Source: an uncultured Peptococcaceae bacterium
GTDB taxonomy: Bacteria; Bacillota; Desulfotomaculia; Desulfotomaculales; Desulfocucumaceae
Reading direction: 5' to 3'
DNA length: 56,834 nt
NCBI GenBank assembly: GCA_958417755.1
Contig: CATZDY010000002.1
Coordinates: 1-56,834 of the forward strand
Below the pieces are notes generated by a model. That model saw only the letters and a list, made by a program, of their open reading frames with translations, had not been told where the DNA came from and searched no databases. The position numbers were made by a program, and so were the translations under genes. Below are positions 43,569 to 51,332 of the stretch, piece after piece (within the stretch, counting starts at the first letter, position 1; each line of letters opens with the position of its first letter).

Positions 43569-46500
43569 ATGCCGATGAGTACAAAGAAAAACGGCTCGGT
43601 CATGGTCGTAGGTGCGGGAATTGCCGGAATTCAAGCTTCCTTGGATTTAGCGGAATCAGGATATTATGTGCATTTGGTAGAAAATTCCCCAGCCATTGGC
43701 GGGACCATGCCCATGTTGGACAAAACATTTCCTACAAATGACTGCTCCATGTGTATCCTTTCACCCAAGTTGGTGGAATGCGGACGACATTTAAATGTTC
43801 ATTCCCATACATGTTCTGATGTTATGGATGTACAAGGAGAGCCGGGACATTTTAAAGTAAAAATACGCCAACGCCCCCGTTATATTGAAGCGGACAAATG
43901 CAAAGCCTGTAATGAATGTGCAGATGCCTGTCCAGTAGAAGTGCCCAATGAATACAACCAAAATTTAGACAACCGAAAAGCAGTATATAAAAAATATGCC
44001 CAAGCTTACCCCAATGCTTTTGTAATCGAGAAAAAAGGAGTATCTCCTTGTAAAGTTGCTTGTCCTGCTGGGGTAAATGTGCAGGGATATGTACAGCTCA
44101 TTAAAAAAGGAAAATTTGATGAAGCATGGCGGATGATTTATCGGGATAACCCATTTCCTGCTGCTTGTGGACGTATTTGTACCCATCCTTGCCAAACAAA
44201 ATGCCATAGGGGAACAGTGGATGAACCGGTTAGCATCATGGCTTTAAAACGTGCTGCCACGGATTATGCCTATGAAAATGCTGTTGCCTTTGAAACAGAA
44301 ACAGTGACCGAAAAGAATGGACATAAGATTGCTGTGGTTGGAGCCGGTCCTGCTGGACTTTCTGCTGCCTATCAACTGATTCGCAAGGGATATGAAGTCA
44401 CAGTCTTTGAAGCCCTGCCAGTGGGTGGCGGTATGTTACGGGTGGGAATCCCTGAGTACCGTTTGCCCAAAAAATGGGTAGATACAGAAATTGACTTATT
44501 GGTTAAAATGGGTGTGGAAATCAAATACAACATGTGTTTAGGGAAAGATTTTACTGTGGACAGCTTATTGGCAGATGGTTATAAAGCTGTTTTTGTAGGG
44601 ATTGGGGCCCACAAAGGAACCAGCTTGCAAGTACCAGGAGAAAATTTGGCAGGAGTTACCCATGGCTTGCCTTTCCTGCGTAAAATTGCCTTGGGAGAAA
44701 AGGTCTCTGTGGGGAAAAAAGTGGCTGTCATTGGCGGTGGGAATACTGCCATGGACTGTGCCCGTACAGCCATTCGTTTAGGGGCAGAAAAAGTAAGTAT
44801 TCTTTATCGCCGTACAGAAGCGGAAATCACCGCTGCTGCTGCAGAAATCGAAGGGGCTAAAGAAGAAGGCATTGAATTTTTAATGCTAACCAGTCCCAAA
44901 GCTTTTGTAGGGCAGGATAGGATTACTGGCATCGAATGTTTGCGCAATGAATTAGGAGAACCAGATGCCAGTGGCAGACGCAGCCCTGTTCCCATTGCTG
45001 GAAGCGAGTTTTTATTGGATGTGGACAACGTTATCTTAGCTGTGGGGCAAAAGCCAGATTTAGAAGGTATAACTTTGCCTCAAGCCAAAAATGGGGTACT
45101 GGAAGCTGACGCCAAAACCTTGGCCACAGCCCAAGCAGGCGTATTCGCTGGTGGGGATGCAGTAACAGGTCCTAAAACTGTGGTGGAAGCCATTGGCGCT
45201 GGTAAAGAAGCAGCAGAATCCATCCATCGCTATGTACAAGGTATGGATTTATCCATTGATAGAATTTTCTCCATTGCAGAGGAAGAAATTGCTCCTTTGA
45301 GACAAAAGGTTGAAGAGGTAGAAAAAATACCTGCTTTGCCCATTGTGCATTTGGATCCCGCTGAACGGGCTACTTCTTTTGTGGAAGAATCCATTGGTTG
45401 TACCTTGGAAGAAGCACAAAAAGAAGCGGAAAGATGTTTAAATTGTGGGGTATGCTCCGAATGCTTGGAATGTGAAAAAGCCTGTTTGTCCGGTGCTATT
45501 AATCATGCAATGAAAGAAGAAATTGTAGAAATTGAAGTAGGGGCTATTTTATTATGTCCTGGATTCGAGCCTTATGATAGCAAAGCCTTATCCTATTATG
45601 GATATGGCAAATATCCCAATGTATTGACTAGTTTGGAATTTGAACGGGTCTTGAGTGCTTCTGGTCCTTCCCAGGGACATTTGGTACGCCCTTCTGATCA
45701 TAAAGAACCCAAACGTATTGCTTGGATTCAATGTGTTGGTTCCCGTAATGTGCGAGAAGGCAGTGATTATTGTTCTTCTGTTTGCTGTATGTATGCAGTA
45801 AAAGAAGCCATTATCTCCAAAGAACACTGTAAATATCCTCTGGATGCCACCATATTCTATATGGATATGCGTACCTATGGCAAAGGGTTTGAACGTTATT
45901 ACAACCGAGCCAAAGATGAATATGGTGTTAACTTTGTTCGCTCCAGAATTTACGAAATCACAGGTACTGATGATGATAGCGGCAACTTAATGATTCGCTA
46001 CAGTCTCGAAGACGGCAGCATTTGTACCGAAGAATATGATTTGGTGATATTGTCTGTAGGCATGAAACCATCGCAATCCGTTTGGGATTTGGCTGCTAAA
46101 ATGAATGTGGATTTGAATGCTGATGGTTTTGCAGAACCCATGCCCCTCACTGGTGTGGCCAGCAACCAGCCGGGCATCTATGTAGCTGGTTCCTTCAGTT
46201 CACCGGCAGATATTCCGGAAACTGTCATGCAAGCCAGCGCTGCAGTGGGTGCTGTGGGTGGTTTATTGGCAGAATCCCGGGGAACATTGGTAAAAGAAAA
46301 AGAATATCCTCCAGAAATTGATGTAACAGGACAAGAGCCTCGTATAGGCGTATTTGTATGTCATTGTGGCATTAACATTGGGGGGGTCGTCAATGTTCCA
46401 GAAGTGGTAGAATTAGCGAAAACCTTACCCAATGTAGTGTATGCAGAGGACTGCTTATATGCTTGTTCCCAAGACAATCAAGCCCGGATGCGGGAGCTCA

Positions 46501-48002
46501 TGCAAGAACACAACCTAAATAGAGTTGTGGTGGCCTCTTGCAGTCCCCGGACCCATAAACCATTGTTCCAAGAAACCATGATGGAAGGCGGACTCAACCG
46601 TTTCCTGTTTGAAATGGCCAATATCAGGGATCAATGTTCTTGGGTGCATATGAATGAACCGGAAAAAGCCACAGAAAAAGCGAAGGATTTGGTAACCATG
46701 ACAGTGGCCAAATCTGCTTTGTTACAACCAATTCATAAAAGACCTGCTGCTGTAACAAAATCTGCTTTGATCATTGGTGGTGGGGTAACTGGTTTGACCA
46801 GTGCTGCAGCTATGTCTGAACAAGGTTTCCAAGTATATTTGGTAGAAAAAACCGAACAATTGGGCGGCATGGGGAACAAAATTTACACCAGTTTCACAGG
46901 TGAAGATGTCACAAAATTCATGGCGAATTTGATTGAAAAAGTGACCCATGATGAAAACATTGATATCAACACAGGGGTAGAAGTACAAGAAGTATCAGGA
47001 TATTTAGGGAACTTTACCAGTATTTTGAGCAATGGAAAAACCATTCAACATGGGGTTGTTATCATTGCCATTGGAGGAGAAGAGTATCGTCCCACAGAAT
47101 ATCTGTATGGAACCCATCCAGGGGTCATGACCCAATTGGAATTGGAAGAAGCCATACACAAAAACAACCAACAAGTGGCAGATGCCAATACAGTGGTATT
47201 TATCCAATGTGTAGGCTCCAGAGAGCCTGAACGTCCGTATTGCAGCAGATTATGCTGTACAAAATCCGTTAAAATGGCTTTAGATTTCAAAGAAAAGAAT
47301 CCCAAAGCCAATGTATATATTTTATACAGAGATATTCGTACCTATGGTATGAAAGAAAAACTTTATACAGAAGCCAGACGCAAAGGGGTTATTTTCATTC
47401 GCTATGATGAAAATAACAAACCTCTAGTAGAGCAAGATGCTAACAATCAATTAAAGGTTACAGTCAGGGATCATGTATTGGGTATTCCAGTTATCATTGA
47501 TGCGGATATTGTGGGATTAGCAGCAGCAGTATTACCCGCAGCGGATAATAGCAAGATGAGCAGTTTATTTAAAATTCCCATTAATGACGAAGGTTTCTTC
47601 TTAGAAGCCCACATGAAACTTCGTCCCGTAGACTTTGCCTCAGAAGGAATCTTTATGGCAGGTTTGGCTCATAGTCCTAAAAACTTGGATGAAAATATTG
47701 CCCAATCCAAAGCAGCGGTGGGAAGGGCATCTACCATTCTATCAAAGGATAGCCTGGAATCCCATGGGGTAACAGCCGTGGTACAACCAGAAAAATGTGC
47801 TGCTTGTTATACCTGTGTTAGATTATGTCCTTTCAATGCACCTAAAGTTGTCAACTATGCGGCCCAAATCGAGTCCTTATTGTGTCAAGGTTGCGGAACT
47901 TGTGCTGGTGAATGTCCCAACAAAGCCATTACCTTACAAGGTTATACGGATAAAATGTACATGGCAATGGTGGATAAACTGTTTGAGAGGGTGGTGGATT
48001 AA
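43569..48002 (+). CDS. Giant HdrA with embedded GltD-type NAD(P)H oxidoreductase module
   Basis: This 1477-residue protein matches the tandem HdrA at 35.9 kb, except that about 470 residues (roughly 155-625) are inserted inside the first ferredoxin domain. The insert is a GltD/NfnB-like unit: helical Fe-S part (CKVACPAGVN, CGRICTHPCQTKC), FAD motif GAGPAGLSAA (about 259-268), NAD(P) motif GGGNTAMDCARTA and YRRTEAE. HdrA then resumes with CLNCGVCSEC, VCHCGIN, YACSQD and a second flavin module (about 1070), ending in two ferredoxin motifs. ATG 43569 has GAGGGA 8 bases upstream. With MvhD, MetV and MetF next, it likely passes NAD(P)H electrons to methylene-THF reduction. Confidence 0.9.
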   Translation: MPMSTKKNGSVMVVGAGIAGIQASLDLAESGYYVHLVENSPAIGGTMPMLDKTFPTNDCSMCILSPKLVECGRHLNVHSHTCSDVMDVQGEPGHFKVKIRQRPRYIEADKCKACNECADACPVEVPNEYNQNLDNRKAVYKKYAQAYPNAFVIEKKGVSPCKVACPAGVNVQGYVQLIKKGKFDEAWRMIYRDNPFPAACGRICTHPCQTKCHRGTVDEPVSIMALKRAATDYAYENAVAFETETVTEKNGHKIAVVGAGPAGLSAAYQLIRKGYEVTVFEALPVGGGMLRVGIPEYRLPKKWVDTEIDLLVKMGVEIKYNMCLGKDFTVDSLLADGYKAVFVGIGAHKGTSLQVPGENLAGVTHGLPFLRKIALGEKVSVGKKVAVIGGGNTAMDCARTAIRLGAEKVSILYRRTEAEITAAAAEIEGAKEEGIEFLMLTSPKAFVGQDRITGIECLRNELGEPDASGRRSPVPIAGSEFLLDVDNVILAVGQKPDLEGITLPQAKNGVLEADAKTLATAQAGVFAGGDAVTGPKTVVEAIGAGKEAAESIHRYVQGMDLSIDRIFSIAEEEIAPLRQKVEEVEKIPALPIVHLDPAERATSFVEESIGCTLEEAQKEAERCLNCGVCSECLECEKACLSGAINHAMKEEIVEIEVGAILLCPGFEPYDSKALSYYGYGKYPNVLTSLEFERVLSASGPSQGHLVRPSDHKEPKRIAWIQCVGSRNVREGSDYCSSVCCMYAVKEAIISKEHCKYPLDATIFYMDMRTYGKGFERYYNRAKDEYGVNFVRSRIYEITGTDDDSGNLMIRYSLEDGSICTEEYDLVILSVGMKPSQSVWDLAAKMNVDLNADGFAEPMPLTGVASNQPGIYVAGSFSSPADIPETVMQASAAVGAVGGLLAESRGTLVKEKEYPPEIDVTGQEPRIGVFVCHCGINIGGVVNVPEVVELAKTLPNVVYAEDCLYACSQDNQARMRELMQEHNLNRVVVASCSPRTHKPLFQETMMEGGLNRFLFEMANIRDQCSWVHMNEPEKATEKAKDLVTMTVAKSALLQPIHKRPAAVTKSALIIGGGVTGLTSAAAMSEQGFQVYLVEKTEQLGGMGNKIYTSFTGEDVTKFMANLIEKVTHDENIDINTGVEVQEVSGYLGNFTSILSNGKTIQHGVVIIAIGGEEYRPTEYLYGTHPGVMTQLELEEAIHKNNQQVADANTVVFIQCVGSREPERPYCSRLCCTKSVKMALDFKEKNPKANVYILYRDIRTYGMKEKLYTEARRKGVIFIRYDENNKPLVEQDANNQLKVTVRDHVLGIPVIIDADIVGLAAAVLPAADNSKMSSLFKIPINDEGFFLEAHMKLRPVDFASEGIFMAGLAHSPKNLDENIAQSKAAVGRASTILSKDSLESHGVTAVVQPEKCAACYTCVRLCPFNAPKVVNYAAQIESLLCQGCGTCAGECPNKAITLQGYTDKMYMAMVDKLFERVVD

Positions 48003-48003
48003 G

Positions 48004-48450
48004 ATGGAATTTGAACCTAAAATAGTGGCTTTTTGCTGTCACTATTGCGCTTATTCCGCTGCAGATTTGGCAGGTTCCATGCGTTTACAATATTCTTCCA
48101 ATATTCGTGTGGTGGAAATGACTTGCTCTGGCAATATTGATCACCGGGTTATCCTAAATGCCATTGAAGATGGCGCAGATGGTGTTTATGTGGCTGGATG
48201 TATGGAAGGAGATTGCCATTTCTTAAAAGGAAACTTCCGGGCGAAGAAAAGAGTACATGCTGTCAAGCAATTGTTAGATGAAATTGGGTTTGGCGGTGAT
48301 CGTTTGGAATTCTATAACTTATCTGCAGCAATGGGGCCTCGTTTTGCTGAAATAGCAGATGAAATGACCCAAAAAATAAAAGCTTTGGGGCCCAGCCCCT
48401 TAAACAAATCCGGTCATGCCGATGGGAAGAAAGAGGGTGTCGTTCAATGA
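48004..48450 (+). CDS. mvhD: MvhD-like iron-sulfur subunit, Met-linked
   Basis: This 148-residue MvhD-family protein has FCCHYCAYSAADLAG, MTCSGNIDHR and AGCMEGDCHF. It begins 1 base after the HdrA-GltD stop and ends in an ATGA overlap with metV, so the order hdrA-mvhD-metV-metF is tightly coupled. It should bridge HdrA and the MetV/MetF pair, as proposed for Moorella-type complexes. The longer frame from 47797 is a read-through of the previous gene. Confidence 0.9.
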   Translation: MEFEPKIVAFCCHYCAYSAADLAGSMRLQYSSNIRVVEMTCSGNIDHRVILNAIEDGADGVYVAGCMEGDCHFLKGNFRAKKRVHAVKQLLDEIGFGGDRLEFYNLSAAMGPRFAEIADEMTQKIKALGPSPLNKSGHADGKKEGVVQ

Positions 48451-49118
48451 TTATTGCCCAACAAAAGCCCCTTGATGCCATTGCAGAAACAGTCGCTGGT
48501 TGTAAAAAGATTTTGCTGGCTGGCTGTGCTGGTTGTGTAACAGTTTGTCTAGCTGGGGGAGAAAAAGAAACTGAAATTATGGCCTCTGCCTTGCGAATTA
48601 AAAGCCGTTTGGAAGATGATCCCCTTGTCACAGTAACCTATACAGCCACAAGACAATGTGATCCTGAATACATTGAGGCAATGGATGAAATTGTAAAAGA
48701 TGTGGATGCCATTATATCCTTGGCCTGTGGTGTTGGTGTGCAATATTTAGCTGAACGTTTCAAAGACAAATGGGTTGTCCCTGCTTTAAATACACAATTT
48801 ATCGGCGGTTCCACTTTACATGGCGTATGGGAAGAAAAATGTGGTTTATGTGGTGATTGCATACTGCATAAAACCGGGGGAATTTGTCCCATTATCCGTT
48901 GTTCCAAGAGTATTTTAAATGGTCCCTGTGGTGGTTCACAATACGGAAAATGTGAAGTAAGTCCTGAAACCGATTGTGCCTGGGCTCAGATATACGCCCG
49001 CATGAAAGAATTGGGTAAACTGGATAAAATGATGGAAATTCAGCCGCTAAAAGACTGGTCTAAATCCCGTGACGGTGGTCCGCGGAAAACGATCAGGGAG
49101 GATGTGATTATAGATTGA
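48447..49118 (+). CDS. metV: MetV, methylene-THF reductase partner (zinc/Fe-S)
   Basis: This 223-residue MTHFR_C-domain protein is the partner of MetF in acetogens. Cys-rich parts are AGCAGCVTVC (near residue 30), EKCGLCGDCIL and CPIIRCSKSILNGPCGG. It is thought to feed electrons into the FMN of MetF. It overlaps mvhD by 4 bases and metF by 4 bases. Its length is typical. Confidence 0.92.
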   Translation: MIIAQQKPLDAIAETVAGCKKILLAGCAGCVTVCLAGGEKETEIMASALRIKSRLEDDPLVTVTYTATRQCDPEYIEAMDEIVKDVDAIISLACGVGVQYLAERFKDKWVVPALNTQFIGGSTLHGVWEEKCGLCGDCILHKTGGICPIIRCSKSILNGPCGGSQYGKCEVSPETDCAWAQIYARMKELGKLDKMMEIQPLKDWSKSRDGGPRKTIREDVIID

Positions 49119-50038
49119 GTTATTTAAGTAAATTACATCAAATCTTAGATTCCGGCAATTTTGCCGTCACTGCAGAAATCGGTCCCCCCAAACATGCATC
49201 CGTAGAAGGGGTTCGTCATCATGCCGATATGATGAAGGATTATGTAGATGCTACCAATATCACGGATTGCCAAACAGCCATTGTACGGATTGCCAGCATT
49301 GCTACAGGAGTACATGTGCTGGAACGGGGCATAGAGCCCATTGTACAAATGACTTGCCGGGATAGAAATAGAATTGCCATGCAAGCTGATTTACTTGGCG
49401 CCTATAGTTTGGGAATGCGTAATGTATTGTGTTTATCTGGGGATCACCAAAAATTTGGCAACCATCCCACAGCTAAAAATGTCTATGATGTTGATTCCAT
49501 TCAATTAATTCAATTGTTGAAAAAAATGCGGGATGAAAAAGTGTTCTTTTCTGGGGAAGCCATCAAAGAACACGAACCCCGTTTCTTCATTGGCGCAGTA
49601 GCCAATCCCTTTGCTGATCCTTTTGAATTCAGAGTTGATCGGTTAGAGAAGAAAATAGAAGCAGGGGCGCAATTCATCCAGACTCAATGTATTTTTGATA
49701 TGGAACGGTTTGAACGCTTTATGGAAATGGTGAGAGAACGGGGCTTAGATCAACGAGCTCATATTTTAGCTGGTGTTACCCCGTTAAAAAGCTGGAAAGC
49801 AGCCAAATATATGCAATCCAGCGTATCTGGTATGATTGTACCTGATGCAGTGATTGAGCGTCTTAAAGCAGCTGAGGATCCGAAAAAAGAAGGGGTAGAG
49901 TTCTGCATCGAACAAATTAAGCATATCAAAGAAAATGTCAAAGGCGTACATGGGGTACACATCATGGCCATTGCCTGGGAGGAAATTGTTCCGGAAATTG
50001 TACAACGTTGTGGATTACATCCCCGGCCAACGGTATGA
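49115..50038 (+). CDS. metF: MetF, 5,10-methylenetetrahydrofolate reductase
   Basis: This 307-residue TIM-barrel flavoprotein reduces methylene-THF to methyl-THF, the substrate of AcsE. It shows VTAEIGPPKHA at the start, NITDCQTA, MTCRDRNRIAMQADLLGA and LCLSGDH, and FIQTQCIFD. The start is TTG 49115, overlapping the metV stop, with GGGAGG upstream. It lacks a C-terminal regulatory region, as expected for a MetVF-type enzyme. A strong terminator follows. Confidence 0.94.
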   Translation: MSYLSKLHQILDSGNFAVTAEIGPPKHASVEGVRHHADMMKDYVDATNITDCQTAIVRIASIATGVHVLERGIEPIVQMTCRDRNRIAMQADLLGAYSLGMRNVLCLSGDHQKFGNHPTAKNVYDVDSIQLIQLLKKMRDEKVFFSGEAIKEHEPRFFIGAVANPFADPFEFRVDRLEKKIEAGAQFIQTQCIFDMERFERFMEMVRERGLDQRAHILAGVTPLKSWKAAKYMQSSVSGMIVPDAVIERLKAAEDPKKEGVEFCIEQIKHIKENVKGVHGVHIMAIAWEEIVPEIVQRCGLHPRPTV

Positions 50039-50056
50039 TAAAAAAAGAAAAGGAAA

Positions 50057-50085
50057 TAAAAACTGGAGCTTAAAGCTCCAGTTTT
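50057..50085. terminator. Terminator after metF
   Basis: AAAAACTGGAGCTT and AAGCTCCAGTTTTT form a near-perfect stem with A and T tails. It closes the plus-strand hdr-met unit. Confidence 0.9.
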
Positions 50086-50256
50086 TATTTCTTAATCAAT
50101 GAACTAGTATACTGGTCAAATACCATCATTTATCTTATAGCATAAAAAATGAGGTTACTACAATAATATTAGAAAGATATCCAAATTTAATGGAAAGTAC
50201 AAGCTATCTATGATAATAATGAAAATTAGTTTCAATATTATACTATATTATTACTA

Positions 50257-50610
50257 TTATAAATATATCTCAATAATTTTTTCCCATATATCGATAAGCC
50301 AATCTTTTGGCAAATGATAGCGAGAATATATATCCATCGTACGGATTACAGCATCAGAAGCTGTTTTTTCTTGAAATACCATTGCTTCATAATCAGCTGT
50401 CTTCTTGCCTGGAGGTGCAGGATCCTCAGTTCTACCTAAAAGATAATCAGTAGAAGTCTCAAGAATATCTGCAATATTAGATAACATCTCACCATGAATT
50501 CTTTTTTTTCCATTTTCCATATCATAATAATGAGGTACAGATACATTCAACATTTTCGCCATTTTAGGTCCTGTAAGTCCCTTTTCGTTTCTAAGTTGCT
50601 TTATATTCAT
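50257..50610 (-). CDS. Small HTH (XRE-type) regulator
   Basis: This 117-residue protein has an N-terminal XRE/Cro-CI helix-turn-helix (residues 1-60: LRNEKGLTGPKMAKMLNVSV, then TSTDYLLGRTED). The C-terminal ~45 residues are not recognised. It is divergent from another small HTH gene. Its probable -10 element (TATAGT on minus) overlaps the dyad at 50636-50648, which suggests autoregulation. The surrounding sequence is more AT-rich than the flanking hdr genes, so the pair may have been acquired. The target genes are unknown. Confidence 0.75.
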   Translation of the reverse strand: MNIKQLRNEKGLTGPKMAKMLNVSVPHYYDMENGKKRIHGEMLSNIADILETSTDYLLGRTEDPAPPGKKTADYEAMVFQEKTASDAVIRTMDIYSRYHLPKDWLIDIWEKIIEIYL

Positions 50611-50635
50611 TAAACATCCTCATTTCGCTAATAGC

Positions 50636-50648
50636 TATAGTAACTATA
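50636..50648. promoter_or_regulatory. Operator-like dyad between divergent HTH genes
   Basis: TATAGT-A-ACTATA is a 13-base dyad. Related half-sites (TATAG, AACTATA) recur near 50701-50713 and 50774-50780. The dyad overlaps the probable -10 of the minus-strand HTH gene. Confidence 0.45.
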
Positions 50649-50755
50649 CCAGAAAATGAAATTTCAAACAAATTGTAAATAGATATAAAAAGAAGAAATC
50701 TATAGCATATAGTATAATATTTGCAAAAATTAGCCTGGGTTAATCAGAATTAGAA

Positions 50756-50784
50756 TTGATTAATATCGCTATTAACTATATATT
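50756..50784 (+). promoter_or_regulatory. Promoter of the plus-strand small HTH gene
   Basis: TTGATT (50756-50761) and TATATT (50779-50784) are 17 bases apart, about 20 bases before the start codon. An AACTATA half-site lies within the spacer and -10 region. Confidence 0.5.
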
Positions 50785-50804
50785 ATACTAAAGAGGTGAT
50801 GAAT

Positions 50805-51035
50805 ATGTCTACATTTTCTGAGGCTGTATTAACAATAATGGAAGAAAGAGGAATCACTGTGGCCCAAATAGCGCGACAAAGTGGTTATTCTTGGCCCTAC
50901 ATATATGATTTATTAAAAGGAAAACGCCGTTGGAATGAAGATACCATGAATAAAGTGAGTAATGTAGTGGGTTTGGTAATTGCATTCATACCTTCCCACG
51001 AATTGGAACAAATGAAAAATAGATTTACTTTTTAA
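50805..51035 (+). CDS. Small HTH protein (Cro-like)
   Basis: This 76-residue protein has one helix-turn-helix (ITVAQIARQSGYSWPYIYDL, about residues 17-36). Little else follows, except a hydrophobic turn and a charged tail. ATG 50805 follows AAGAGGTGA; GTG 50796 lies within that site. With the divergent HTH gene it looks like a two-gene switch, possibly left from a mobile element, but no integrase or phage gene is present. Confidence 0.68.
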   Translation: MSTFSEAVLTIMEERGITVAQIARQSGYSWPYIYDLLKGKRRWNEDTMNKVSNVVGLVIAFIPSHELEQMKNRFTF

Positions 51036-51260
51036 TAATGAGCTTTTGATTAATCTTATTTCCTTTAGCCTATGTAAAAATTAAAATAATTATTCAAAGA
51101 TAGAATTTTATTTCACTTTAAGCGAAAATATTATACAAAAGATTAATTTATAACAATAAAATGATATTTTGTAATTGATTTAATTTAACTATGTTAATTT
51201 CAACATTTTTACTTTTTAAATCTTTCATATATTATAAATAACCAATGAAAAGATATAAAA

Positions 51261-51292
51261 ATAGTGATACCAGGAGGACCCAGTATCACTAT
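51261..51292 (-). terminator. Terminator of the minus-strand hdrCBA operon
   Basis: On the minus strand ATAGTGATAC pairs with GTATCACTAT around an 11- to 12-base loop and is followed by TTTTTATATC. It lies about 40 bases after the hdrA stop. Confidence 0.82.
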
Positions 51293-51332
51293 CCTACTTT
51301 CAAAATATTTAGTAGTAAAACAGCTCTTACCT

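Noticed and set aside
47797..48003. A long N-terminal extension of the second MvhD-like protein
   Set aside because: It reads through the end of the HdrA-GltD gene in another frame. ATG 48004 gives the family's normal start.
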